Counted from the stretch's first letter, positions 41,680 to 50,401 are shown. The stretch: 64,000 bases of DNA from CAKSQF01 sp964569225 (GCA_964569225.1 CAZMTU010000002.1:1-64000), one strand, 5' to 3'. Program-made: numbers and translations. The notes: generated by a model not told the origin, from the letters alone.

Positions 41680-43134
41680 TTACGGTTTCGCCAGTGTCAG
41701 ATCTGCCTCTAACTGCTTCCTGATGTTTTCGGGCAGCCGCTCCGCCAATGCTTCCCATAGACCCTCCCGATCACGGAGCTTCACCAAGCGTTCCCCCACC
41801 GGATCGGTGATCAGCTTCTTCTTTTCAGCCAGCGTAAGCTTCACCGCAGAAAAACAGAAGGTTCCGCTGTTCTTTTTGGCGGGATTGCCCGCTATATAAC
41901 AAGCATCCGTAATGGCGTCCCACTTCAGCAGCCAGGAGGATGAAAGCGGGCTCTCGTAGCAGATTCCGTCATTGGTCAAAAGAAATTTGCCCAGCCAATC
42001 CAGATTGCGCTGCCACAACCAAATCAATTCCACAATCAAGGCGATCCCGATCAGCGGCAGGAACCAGACCGCATTCTGCCTGTGCCAAATACCGCCGATC
42101 CCTACCAGCACCAGCGCCAGCAGCGAGATCCCCGCCGCTGCCGCGGACTGAACCAGCATAGCCGGCTGCAATCTGCCATGCGGAAGGCTGTATCCATCAG
42201 AAGGCAGCGTCATAGGCTGCCCTATCGGTACAGGCATGCCGAATACCGGATTTCCGTCCTGCCAATTTACTTTTTGCATTCGCAGGCTTCGTCCGCCCCA
42301 TCCGCTGCCGGAAATCTCATTGGCGTGATAGACCATATAATCCTCCGAGCCGTCGGGTGAGGTCGTGAAGGAGCAATGCCCCGGTCCGTAAGCGCCTTCC
42401 GCTTTCGAAAAGACCGGCAGTTCTGATTTGACCCACGAGGCAGGATTCATAGGATCGCGATCGGTCAGCGTCAGCATCCCTAAACAGTAATCATCGCACC
42501 AACTTCCTGACGCGCTATATATCAGATACGTACCGCCGTTCCGCTGAAGAATCGCCGGTCCTTCATTGATGGTGGGTAATCCGTTATTGCTGCCCCTCTT
42601 CTCCCATTCAAATTCAGGACTGCTGAGGCATACCCGTTCACTGTCGATTTCAGTTGGACTGCTCATATGCGCAATGTACAGCTTCTGCGTTTCATTAACC
42701 TCGCCTTCCCACCCGGACCAGATAAAATAGCATTCTCCGTCAAGCTGTAAAACCGTCCCGTCAATCGCCCATTTGTCGCTGGCGTCGCTGATTTTCCCCA
42801 GCAGCTCATAAGAACCGGCAGGATCATCGGTTGTGGCGCCTAAACAATACATTCGGTGATGATCGTTATTTCCGTCATCCGCTGCTACATAAATATACCA
42901 GCGGTTTCCGATTTTATGCAGTTCAGGCGCCCAGTATTCCTCAGACCAAGGTCCTTCTTCAGGCGCTTTGTATACCGCCGCCTCTTTTTCTTTTTTTATT
43001 TCATGAAGCTTTGCGGCGCGGGTAACCGCTACTCCCCGTCCAATGCTGTAACAGTAAAGGTAATCCTTCCCATCACGGGTAACAAAGGGATCGTCCCCTC
43101 TTGGATTTACCGGATTCACAAAGGTTTTCATCAC
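41680..43134 (-). CDS. GH43-type glycosidase fused to two transmembrane helices and a PH-like domain
   Basis: A 484-residue protein. Residues 1-320 are a five-bladed GH43 domain with the three expected acids: Asp in NPRGDDPF near 14, Asp in WAIDGTVLQ near 127, Glu in TINEGPAIL near 193. No signal peptide precedes it. Two transmembrane helices (about 329-348 and 354-374) and a C-terminal domain of about 105 residues, resembling bacterial PH domains (LLTNDGICYES ... WDAITDACYI), follow. By this topology all domains would be cytoplasmic. It probably cleaves arabinose or xylose from short oligosaccharides. Start is GTG 43134 or ATG 43131; the site upstream is GGAAAGG. Confidence 0.85.
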   Translation of the reverse strand: MMKTFVNPVNPRGDDPFVTRDGKDYLYCYSIGRGVAVTRAAKLHEIKKEKEAAVYKAPEEGPWSEEYWAPELHKIGNRWYIYVAADDGNNDHHRMYCLGATTDDPAGSYELLGKISDASDKWAIDGTVLQLDGECYFIWSGWEGEVNETQKLYIAHMSSPTEIDSERVCLSSPEFEWEKRGSNNGLPTINEGPAILQRNGGTYLIYSASGSWCDDYCLGMLTLTDRDPMNPASWVKSELPVFSKAEGAYGPGHCSFTTSPDGSEDYMVYHANEISGSGWGGRSLRMQKVNWQDGNPVFGMPVPIGQPMTLPSDGYSLPHGRLQPAMLVQSAAAAGISLLALVLVGIGGIWHRQNAVWFLPLIGIALIVELIWLWQRNLDWLGKFLLTNDGICYESPLSSSWLLKWDAITDACYIAGNPAKKNSGTFCFSAVKLTLAEKKKLITDPVGERLVKLRDREGLWEALAERLPENIRKQLEADLTLAKP

Positions 43135-43202
43135 GCTTATAACCGTGCCTTTCCGCAAATGGGCAGCGGCAAAGCCGTTGCCTTTTTGCCTGAATATATT
43201 TT

Positions 43203-43231
43203 AGTATAACATAATATTCTCTTTTTTTCAA
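43203..43231 (-). promoter_or_regulatory. Promoter of the GH43-PH gene
   Basis: On the minus strand: -35 TTGAAA (43231-43226), 17-base spacer, -10 TATACT (43208-43203), about 70 bases before the start codon. Confidence 0.75.
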
Positions 43232-43249
43232 CCTTTTTTCTGTAAATGA

Positions 43250-43279
43250 TTGACCGATCGCCCTTTTGCGTGCTATAAT
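43250..43279 (+). promoter_or_regulatory. Plus-strand promoter reading into the tandem repeat
   Basis: -35 TTGACC at 43250-43255, 18-base spacer, extended -10 TGCTATAAT ending at 43279. Transcription would start near 43286, inside the first repeat unit, and run towards the decayed GH5 gene. It is divergent from the GH43-PH promoter. Confidence 0.6.
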
Positions 43280-43610
43280 AGCCGCATATAGTTCCCGCGA
43301 ACACAGACGGCGGCNNNNNNNNNNNNNNNNNNNNNNNNNNNNNNNNNNNNNNNNNNNNNNNNNNNNNNNNNNNNNNNNNNNNNNNNNNNNNNNNNNNNNN
43401 NNNNNNNNNNNNNNTATTTTGAAAATCGGCTCAATGCCTTCAGCCATTGTTTTTCATCGCGGACGCGATGAAAAAACGCGCGATTTTCCTTAGCTTCGGC
43501 TTCAGGCTGCAGCAGCCGCATATAGTTCCCGCGAACACAGACAGCGGCTATTTTGAAAATCGGCTCAATGCCTTCAGCCATTGTTTTTCATCGCGGACGC
43601 GATATAATAG
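43274..43610. repeat. 134-bp tandem repeat containing a 100-N scaffold gap
   Basis: The unit begins GCCGCATATAG at 43281 and again at 43515; TATTTTGAAAAT follows at 43415 and again at 43549. The second distance is 134, and the first is 234, which is 134 plus the 100 N. Deleting the N joins the sequence exactly, so the gap is a placeholder at the break of a 134-bp tandem array whose real copy number is unknown. Each unit holds an AATAGCCGC/GCGGCTATT stem and an ATCGCG-GA-CGCGAT palindrome. TATAATAG occurs at both ends (43274-43281 and 43603-43610). Confidence 0.9.
43315..43414. other. Assembly gap, 100 N
   Basis: Exactly 100 undetermined bases, a standard scaffold placeholder. Any open frame crossing it is an artefact. 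Confidence 0.99.
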
Positions 43611-43643
43611 TTTACCAAAATACAAGGAGCTTCAACACATTTT

Positions 43644-44636
43644 ATGAAAAAAAGGCTGTCTATGCTGCTGACACTGAGCTGCTTATTCTCTCTGACCGAC
43701 TGCAATCCATCGATGGAACAAAGTACGCCTGTTTCTGCCCCCTCTTCCATTTGCTCAAACAACCGTACTCCGCCCGATTCATTCAAGCTCGGCTCTCCCG
43801 ACCGATTTTAACAGTCCGGAACGGTCAGCTCACCGATCAGGCAGGGAATCAGATCTTCTCACCGGCATTAATTTAGGCGATTGGCTGAGCGGAACAACGG
43901 AACGTGTATGTAGCGCTCGATCTGCACGGTGCTCCCGGTGGACAGTCTACCGACCGTTCCCGCGGTGTGATCGGTCAAAACATGTACACCGATGAAACAA
44001 ATCCCGCGGTCGCCCGAATCCAACGCGGAGCGCTACAAGGACTGCCAGACGCAGCCGCCTACGATCTTCTCAATGAACCTATGAACAACAGCACCGACTA
44101 TCCAACCGGCTGGACGGCTGGCAGCTCGCAGACCATCGAATGCATGACTGCCTTTTACAATCGAATCATTAAAGCGATCCGCCAAATCGACTCCCGGCAT
44201 GTGATCACTGTAGAAGGCATTGGGTCGATCGACTGTCTCCCCGATCCTGCCGACTACGGCTGAAAAAAATGATGTATCAGCTCCACCTTTATGACAGCTC
44301 CGCCGATAGGATCGATTACCGGATTAACGAACAACGGCACAGAAACAGTACGGTGCAGCTGTTTACATCGGTGAGTATAACAACGGCGACGAAAATCAGG
44401 TTTACGCATACCGTCAATATCGGAAATATGGTATTTCCCGTACCGCGTGGACCTATAAGTCTGCCAAAAGCAATTTAGGCAGCTGGTCGCTGTATGTCAA
44501 AGACCTCCCTGCAGCGGATCTGCAAAACGACAGCTTTGAAACCATTCTTCAAAAGTGGGGAACCGTACTGGAAACCGACGCCGGCGCTTGGCAGCACAAC
44601 AGCACCCTTGCCGGCCGGATGAAGCGCCGGAACTGA
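43644..44636 (+). pseudogene. Decayed GH5-family cellulase-type lipoprotein
   Basis: CAAGGAG and ATG 43644 start a good lipoprotein signal peptide (MKKRLSMLLTLSCLFSL, then Thr-Asp-Cys), but the frame stops near 43809. Pieces of a GH5 barrel then follow in other frames: GINLGDWLSG near 43865, YVALDLHGAPGGQ from 43904, DLLNEP near 44065 with the acid/base Glu, YQLHLYD near 44275, and GEYN plus RTAWTYK ... LGSWSL near 44380-44490. About 100 residues between the first and second pieces are missing. Several frameshifts and a deletion make it non-functional. It lies between a tandem repeat and an intact GH43 gene. Confidence 0.85.
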
Positions 44637-44679
44637 ACCTATCTCTAACGCTGATTTTTTTACAGAAAGGAACTTTCAT

Positions 44680-45573
44680 ATGATCTATTTAAGAAATCCC
44701 ATTAACACCGGTTGGTATGCCGACCCTGAGGCGCGTTTTTACGAAGGCGAATATTGGATTTACGCCACCCGCTCCCGTCCCTACCGTGAACAGTTAAATC
44801 TGGACGCCTTTCATTCGGCGGATGGCAGGCACTGGACCAAAGCGGAATCCATTATTGACATGAGCGGTTTTCCTCATGTGTGGCAGGCGGTTTGGGCACC
44901 CACTATTATTGAAAAGAACGGTAAATACTATTTAATTTTCGCCACTAACGACATTCAGAATAGCGATCAGGAAGGCGGTCTGGAAATCGCTGTTGCCGAT
45001 CATCCGCAGGGGCCCTTTAAGGCTATGCTGCCCGACCGGCTGGTAGGAAGGTTCTACCATAAGGCCCAGCCTATCGACGCTCACCTGTTTAAAGACGACG
45101 ACGGCACTGTTTACCTCTACTACGGCGGTTGGGGACACTGCAATATGGCGATTATGAACGACGCCATGAACGGTTTTGTGCCCTTTGAAGACGGCGAGAT
45201 ATTTCATGAAATTACACCGCCCGACTATGTGGAAGGCCCCTGTATGCTGAAAAAAGACGGCGGATATTATTTCATGTGGTCAGTAGGCGGCTGGGGCAAC
45301 GATTCTTACGGCGTCTGCTACGGCAGAGCGGACTCACCCTTCGGACCTTTTCCTAAGGAAGCGCAAATCCTGAAAACCGATTACGCGGTCGCAAAGGGAC
45401 CCGGTCATCACGGCTTTTTGCAGGACGCCGCAGAGCCGGACAAATGGTACATCGTCTACCATCGCCGCCCGCTTTCTGAAACTGACTGCAACTCCCGTCA
45501 GGTCTGCATTGACGAGATGCGCTTTACCGATGACGGACACATCCTGCCAGTGAAAATGACTCCATCCAATTAA
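44680..45573 (+). CDS. GH43-family glycosidase (intact, cytoplasmic)
   Basis: A 297-residue single-domain GH43 enzyme. The catalytic base Asp is in WYADPEARF near residue 15, the pKa-modulating Asp in PIDAHLF near 129, and the acid Glu in VEGPCMLKK near 184. GAAAGGAA precedes the ATG. No signal peptide, so it acts inside the cell on imported arabino- or xylo-oligosaccharides. It follows the decayed GH5 gene on the same strand; together with the GH43-PH gene it marks a plant-glycan locus. Confidence 0.93.
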   Translation: MIYLRNPINTGWYADPEARFYEGEYWIYATRSRPYREQLNLDAFHSADGRHWTKAESIIDMSGFPHVWQAVWAPTIIEKNGKYYLIFATNDIQNSDQEGGLEIAVADHPQGPFKAMLPDRLVGRFYHKAQPIDAHLFKDDDGTVYLYYGGWGHCNMAIMNDAMNGFVPFEDGEIFHEITPPDYVEGPCMLKKDGGYYFMWSVGGWGNDSYGVCYGRADSPFGPFPKEAQILKTDYAVAKGPGHHGFLQDAAEPDKWYIVYHRRPLSETDCNSRQVCIDEMRFTDDGHILPVKMTPSN

Positions 45574-45587
45574 GCGAGTTCGACCAT

Positions 45588-45636
45588 AAAAATCCCGCCC
45601 AGCGGCGTTTAAAAGACCCGCCAGGCGGCAATTTTT
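45588..45636. terminator. Probable bidirectional terminator
   Basis: AAAAAT-C-CCGCC (45588-45599) pairs with GGCGG-CA-ATTTTT (45624-45636), an interrupted stem with A- and T-rich ends. It separates the convergent GH43 and sensor-kinase genes. Confidence 0.6.
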
Positions 45637-45661
45637 ATATAATGATACTGAAATCTCCTTT

Positions 45662-46786
45662 TTATTCAATCAATTCTTCGGTTTCAGGCAGCACGACCGT
45701 AAAGGTACAGCCGCAGTTAGGCGCGGAACGCACCGAAAGGGCGGCGCCGCATAAAACGGCAGCCCGGTACGCAATGGCCAGCCCCAATCCGTTGCCCTCC
45801 ATTTTGTGAGACGTGTCCCCCTGATAGAACTTGTCGAAAATATGCAGCGCCGTTTCCTTATCCATCCCAGGTCCCTCATCAATGACTTCCACAATGATCT
45901 GCCCGCTTCTGCGGTAGAGATTCACCTTGACTTCGCTTCCGTCCGGGGAAAATTTAATGGCATTGGACAGTAAATTCCGCCAGATATGAGCCATCAGCTC
46001 AGAACAGCCCACATAACGGATTTCCTCCAGCTCAGGCGAAAAACTGATATTTTTCCTCTCCCATGCCTTTTCCAGCATCAGAATTTCATGACGTATCTGC
46101 TCGTCCAGATAAAAAGACTGTTTATCGGTCACGATAGTCTGATTTTCCAGCTTAGACAGCAGCAGCACATTAGAGGACATGCCTGCCAGTCTATCGGATT
46201 CGGCAATAATAATATCGGCATATTCCCTTCGCTGTTCTTCGGTCAGCTCATCGTTGTATAGCTGCCGGGCAAAGCCGCGGATAGATACAATGGGCGTTTT
46301 AAACTCGTGAGAAAAATTATTAATGAAGTCCTTCCGGAAAAGCTCAATGCCTTCCAGATCCTTCGCCATCATATTGAAGCTGTGTATCAGTTCCGCCAGT
46401 TCCCCCTGTCCGCCCTGTTCAGGGATCCGCACTGAAAAATCGCCCGCTGAGATTTTTTTAGTAGCGGCAATCAACTGATTCAACGGTCGGAACATGCGTT
46501 TGGAAGCAAAAATAGAAATCAGCGCCCCCATCACAAAGCAAATGATGATAGACACATGTACAATGAGTAAAGGGGTCAACCCCCGAACCGGCGCAAACCG
46601 AAAAAGCCACCCCAACATCAGCAGCGTTCCCGAAAACAATCCGGATGCCGCCATGATCAGCACTACAAAAGCGATCAGCATGAACCGGAGCGTCCGTATC
46701 TGCCTGCGCATCACATTCAGTCTGCCGTTCTCAGCCTTTTTCCCCTCGTCCCTTGCTTCTTTCTGTTCTTTCTTAACTTTATTCAT
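45662..46786 (-). CDS. Membrane sensor histidine kinase
   Basis: A 374-residue kinase. Two helices lie at about residues 34-58 and 73-95 with only a short external loop, suggesting an intramembrane- or envelope-stress sensor. A HAMP domain covers about 97-150. The phospho-acceptor His is near residue 160 in NNFSHEFKTP, and the ATP-binding domain has the N box (LLSNAIKFSPDG), G1 (DEGPGMD) and G2 (GNGLGLAIAY). It starts 14 bases after the response-regulator gene and is its partner. Confidence 0.94.
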   Translation of the reverse strand: MNKVKKEQKEARDEGKKAENGRLNVMRRQIRTLRFMLIAFVVLIMAASGLFSGTLLMLGWLFRFAPVRGLTPLLIVHVSIIICFVMGALISIFASKRMFRPLNQLIAATKKISAGDFSVRIPEQGGQGELAELIHSFNMMAKDLEGIELFRKDFINNFSHEFKTPIVSIRGFARQLYNDELTEEQRREYADIIIAESDRLAGMSSNVLLLSKLENQTIVTDKQSFYLDEQIRHEILMLEKAWERKNISFSPELEEIRYVGCSELMAHIWRNLLSNAIKFSPDGSEVKVNLYRRSGQIIVEVIDEGPGMDKETALHIFDKFYQGDTSHKMEGNGLGLAIAYRAAVLCGAALSVRSAPNCGCTFTVVLPETEELIE

Positions 46787-46800
46787 GATTTTTACAGGCG

Positions 46801-47475
46801 TTATTTAGAATAAACCGCCTTGTAACCCAATCCTCTCATGGTAATAATCTGAAAATCCTCGCTGTCCCTGAATTTGTCCCGCAGACGGTTGATATGCACA
46901 TCTACCGTCCGTTCATCGCTGGAGGAATCCATATCCCAGATCTCATCCATCAGCTGCCGTCGGGTGAAAATTTTGTTGGGATAAGAAAGCAGCTTGAAAA
47001 GCAGCAAAAATTCCTTCTGCGGCAGTTCATACCGCTGATTTTCCACCGTCACCGTATAGCTGTTATAATCTAACGTAGTTTTCCCAACGGTCAGCTTTTT
47101 TTCGCTGGCGATCCGGGAACGGCGAAGCAGCGCCGCGATGCGCAGCAGCATTTCTTCCTCATCCACCGGCTTAGTCATATAATCATCGGTCCCGATAATG
47201 AATCCCCGCTTGATGTCGGATGAGGTTTCTCTGGCAGTCACCATCAAGATAGGCAGATCACTGCCTCCGTCCCGCAGTTCCTTGGTAAATTCATATCCGT
47301 CCATACGCGGCATCATCACATCCAGTACGATCAGATCCACATGCTTGTTATCCATTATGTGAAGTGCGTCCAAACCGTCCTTGGCGGTGAGCACCGAATA
47401 GCCATTCTGCTCCAGCACTGTCTGCATCAGCTTTCTTGCGTGAGGATCGTCTTCCACTACTAAAATATGAAACAT
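46801..47475 (-). CDS. OmpR/PhoB-family response regulator
   Basis: A 224-residue regulator. The receiver domain has the acidic pair in VVEDDPH and the phosphorylated Asp near residue 51 in VLDVMMPRMDG; the Lys is in MTKPVDEEE. The C-terminal winged helix ends with ERTVDVHINRLRDKF and the typical GLGYKAVY. ATG 47475 is favoured over 47481 because GGAGGG needs the 6-base spacing. Paired with the histidine kinase just downstream. Confidence 0.95.
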   Translation of the reverse strand: MFHILVVEDDPHARKLMQTVLEQNGYSVLTAKDGLDALHIMDNKHVDLIVLDVMMPRMDGYEFTKELRDGGSDLPILMVTARETSSDIKRGFIIGTDDYMTKPVDEEEMLLRIAALLRRSRIASEKKLTVGKTTLDYNSYTVTVENQRYELPQKEFLLLFKLLSYPNKIFTRRQLMDEIWDMDSSSDERTVDVHINRLRDKFRDSEDFQIITMRGLGYKAVYSK

Positions 47476-47693
47476 TTTCATCCCTCCTGTCAGTAGTATA
47501 CACCCTGAATATAAACTGGCTGTAAACTATCCCATATACCTGAAAAAATTGCGTTTATTTTATATTGAGTTCATAAATTAAAGCTAAAATATGGAAACAT
47601 AAAAAAGCTGCGGCTTTCAATTTAAAGTGATAGGCAGCTGCCAAGTGAGCCGCATAAAACATTACTGCGTAACGGAAAGGTATGGTTATCAAT

Positions 47694-48182
47694 ATGCAAC
47701 GATTTTTAGAAAAAATAGCCCGTTTTTTCTATGGGCGGTACGGAATCGACTCTCTCTACACCGCGCTGCTGGTTCTGACCTTTATCCTGATCATTGTAAG
47801 CGCTTTTATTAAACAGTGGTGGCTGAATCTGATCATTCTATTGCTGATCGGCTGGGCATTTTTCCGTTCATTTTCCAAAAATATTCCCGCCCGAAAAAAA
47901 GAGAACGATCTATGGCTGAAGATATGGAAAAAAGTCACCTTCGGTAAAGGTCCGGTTCGGCAATATCCCAACAGCTATAACAGTTACGGCGGCTATAACG
48001 GCGGTTACGGCGGTTATAACGCTCCTCCGCCTAAACAGAAGAAAAAGAAACTGAAAACCGATAAGGATCATGTGTTCCGCATTTGTCCCGAATGCAAAGC
48101 AAATATTCGCCTGCCTAAGAAAAAGGGCAAGCATACGGTCGTTTGTCCCCGCTGCAAATGCCGTTTTGATGTAAAGATATGA
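47694..48182 (+). CDS. Two-helix membrane protein with C-terminal zinc ribbon
   Basis: A 162-residue protein. Two adjacent helices (about residues 21-57) are followed by a basic stretch, then a Tyr/Gly-rich repeat linker (YNSYGGYNGGYGGYN, about 98-112) and a Lys block. A zinc ribbon closes it: CPEC and CPRC near residues 135 and 153. Function unknown; it may recruit a partner to the membrane. It overlaps the next gene by 4 bases (ATGA), so the two are coupled. The in-frame ATG at 47682 lies one base from GGAAAGG and is less likely. Confidence 0.82.
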   Translation: MQRFLEKIARFFYGRYGIDSLYTALLVLTFILIIVSAFIKQWWLNLIILLLIGWAFFRSFSKNIPARKKENDLWLKIWKKVTFGKGPVRQYPNSYNSYGGYNGGYGGYNAPPPKQKKKKLKTDKDHVFRICPECKANIRLPKKKGKHTVVCPRCKCRFDVKI

Positions 48183-49072
48183 CCGCTTCCCAAAGAACGC
48201 TGACGCATTTGAAAACGTACCGAAAACGAGCCTTTTTGTGTCTGACCGTTCTTTTGCTGATCGCTCTGGTCATATGGATCAGTTGGGGCAATACCGCCTT
48301 GGCTGTCACGAATTATCAAATTGAAAGCGCGCGCCTCCCCGTCTCTTTTGACGGATTCACGATCGTACAAATCTCTGACCTGCACAATGCATCCTTTGGA
48401 AAGAACAACGAAAAGCTGCTTAAGCTGATCGAAGCGCAAGCCCCTGATTTAATCGTGCTGACCGGCGACCTGATCGATGCTTCTCATACCGAGCTCCAGA
48501 TCGCGGAAAGCTTTATCGAAGCCGCGCTGGATATTGCGCCCATTTATTTGATTACCGGCAACCACGAAGCGGCGCTGGATAACTGGAACGCCGTTAAAGA
48601 CCGTTGGTCGGGCGCCGGCGCGATCATTTTAGAAGATACCTCCGTCACCCTTACGCGCTCTGACGGAAGTCTTGTCCTCACCGGCTTGCAGGACCCCGCT
48701 TTTTTGACCGGCGAACAATCAGCTGACCTATCCCAAAGTATTCAAAGTACGCTAAATAGTCTGGCGCCTCAAGAAACCGCCTTTCATTTGCTGCTTGCGC
48801 ACCGTCCTGAACTGTTTGACGTCTACGCAGTCTGTCCGGTAGATCTGATACTGTCCGGTCATGCCCATGGCGGACAATTCCGACTTCCTTTCATTGGCGG
48901 ACTATATGCCCCCGGACAGGGACTGTTTCCCCAATATGCATCGGGACTGTTCACGCAAAACGAAACCGCCATGATCGTAAGCCGGGGGCTTGGCAACAGT
49001 GTTATTCCTTTTCGCCTGAATAACCGACCTGAGGTAGTCGTCGTCACTCTGCAAAGCGCTCACAGCGCATAA
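48179..49072 (+). CDS. Membrane-anchored metallophosphoesterase
   Basis: A 297-residue calcineurin-like phosphoesterase. An N-terminal membrane helix (about residues 17-38) is followed by the catalytic motifs: ISDLHNAS near 64 (D-x-H), TGDLID near 97 (GD), TGNHEA near 125 (GNHE), and SGHAHGGQ near 230 (GHxH). The YkuE/YaeI-like subgroup acts outside the membrane on phospholipid-linked substrates. It is coupled to the zinc-ribbon protein, with a double terminator just downstream. Confidence 0.9.
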   Translation: MTASQRTLTHLKTYRKRAFLCLTVLLLIALVIWISWGNTALAVTNYQIESARLPVSFDGFTIVQISDLHNASFGKNNEKLLKLIEAQAPDLIVLTGDLIDASHTELQIAESFIEAALDIAPIYLITGNHEAALDNWNAVKDRWSGAGAIILEDTSVTLTRSDGSLVLTGLQDPAFLTGEQSADLSQSIQSTLNSLAPQETAFHLLLAHRPELFDVYAVCPVDLILSGHAHGGQFRLPFIGGLYAPGQGLFPQYASGLFTQNETAMIVSRGLGNSVIPFRLNNRPEVVVVTLQSAHSA

Positions 49073-49081
49073 GCATATTAT

Positions 49082-49163
49082 AATAGCCGCAGTTAGTTTA
49101 AGCACAGACTGCGGCTATTGTTTTATCGGACGAGATCTGCTTCACAAAGCGATCCCGTCCGAT
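49082..49163. terminator. Two hairpins between convergent genes
   Basis: First: AATAGCCGCAGT (49082-49093) with its complement at 49108-49119, followed by GTTTT. It shares TATAATAGCCGC, TAGTT and ACACAGAC or CACAGAC words with the 134-bp repeat at 43274. Second: a 13-bp stem with one mismatch (49125-49137 with 49151-49163), starting ATCGGACG. They end the phosphoesterase and HAD genes. Confidence 0.8.
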
Positions 49164-49173
49164 ATTTTGTCTA

Positions 49174-49941
49174 TCAGGGCAGTGCGCTCAGCAGTTTTTC
49201 CAATGAATCGATCCGAAGACAGCCTGCCGCTCCGACACTGCTTTCATGATGTATCCAGATCGCGTTCATTCCCGCACGCAATGCGCCGCCGATATCGGAA
49301 CGCAGACTGTCCCCGATCATCAGGCATTCTTCCGGCGAGCACCCCAATTTATCGGTCATCCCAGTAAAAAAATCTAACGAAGGCTTCACACAGCCCATTT
49401 CTTCCGAGATAAATCGGTTCGCTATTTTCACAGGCAGCCGGTCAATTCGCGCATTCTGAATAGCCGAAAGCCCGTTGGTAGCAACTGCCAATATGTACCG
49501 TCCGTCAAGCCCATACAGCAGCGATTCCGCGCCTTCGCAAAGAGGCGTCTGATCCGCCAAATAGTCAACAAATTTTTCGCAAAGCACATCTACCGAATCG
49601 GCAAGGGGGAAGGTCTGCTTTAATACGTCAAAGAATACTCGCAAATACTGCCGATAAAGCCGATGAAAATTCATCGCCACCTCCGGACGGTCGGTTTCAG
49701 ACAAGCACATCCGATCCCATTCCGCCCACGAGGCTTCCCACACCGCGGCAATGGCTTCATCCGTAATCGGAAGTCTGTTTTCATTCCAAATCCGCTGAAT
49801 GACTGCCCGTTCGGACGCCTGATAGGAGAGCAGCGTATCATCCAGATCAAAAATAACCGCTTTTGTCTGACGAAACGCGGTTCTGATAGCCGCATATACT
49901 TCCGCGTCAGATAAAACTGCCGCCTTATTCACTTTTTTCAT
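49174..49941 (-). CDS. HAD-family hydrolase, YjjG-like
   Basis: A 255-residue HAD phosphatase with motif I FDLDDTLLSYQ near residue 30, motif II VATNGLSAI near 156, motif III KPSLDFF near 190 and motif IV MIGDSLRSDIGGA near 213. The order and cap resemble the pyrimidine-nucleotide phosphatase YjjG. The start ATG at 49941 overlaps the stop of the upstream membrane-protein gene (TGATG), implying translational coupling. Confidence 0.88.
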   Translation of the reverse strand: MKKVNKAAVLSDAEVYAAIRTAFRQTKAVIFDLDDTLLSYQASERAVIQRIWNENRLPITDEAIAAVWEASWAEWDRMCLSETDRPEVAMNFHRLYRQYLRVFFDVLKQTFPLADSVDVLCEKFVDYLADQTPLCEGAESLLYGLDGRYILAVATNGLSAIQNARIDRLPVKIANRFISEEMGCVKPSLDFFTGMTDKLGCSPEECLMIGDSLRSDIGGALRAGMNAIWIHHESSVGAAGCLRIDSLEKLLSALP

Positions 49942-50330
49942 CAGAAAAACAGATAAACGCCCCAAACTGCCAGCAGCAACCCTAACGGCAGCAGAACGCA
50001 GATGTACAGCTTCATAGCGCTCAGATACGCGCCCAGCAAAAAGGAGGTCGGCTCATCCTTTTTATAAACGAGCTCTACCTGATAGCCCGTTGAATAGCGC
50101 TGCGCGGCGGGCAGTTCAGACACGCCTTGTATTTTTTTGCCCTTCACTTCATATTCCGCAACCGGCGCCCAGCCGCCCGGCAGCTTTTTGTCAGCGTCCC
50201 GCTTCTCGTTATCCACAATTCGCCCGACGGTACGCACCCCGTCCCGACGGATCTTAATATATTTAATCAAAAAGTTGAATCCGTACAATGCCAGAAGCAA
50301 TCCGGCGATCAACAGAATAAATTTCATCAT
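49941..50330 (-). CDS. DUF3592-type membrane protein
   Basis: A 129-residue protein with an N-terminal helix (about 3-24), a central soluble beta domain (with VGRIVDNEK and VAEYEVKGKKIQG) and a C-terminal helix (about 104-128). This is the common layout of DUF3592 proteins, whose function is unknown. GGAGGGG precedes the ATG. Its stop overlaps the HAD gene start. Confidence 0.8.
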   Translation of the reverse strand: MMKFILLIAGLLLALYGFNFLIKYIKIRRDGVRTVGRIVDNEKRDADKKLPGGWAPVAEYEVKGKKIQGVSELPAAQRYSTGYQVELVYKKDEPTSFLLGAYLSAMKLYICVLLPLGLLLAVWGVYLFF

Positions 50331-50401
50331 TTTATTTTAACCCCTCCACACCGCCCTAAAACGGTTAGTATCGTACTGTAACACAGCTATAAATCCTTTG
50401 A

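Noticed and set aside
43073..43581. Open frames that cross the run of N
   Set aside because: They consist largely of unknown residues and exist only because N is read as open; both sides are repeat sequence.
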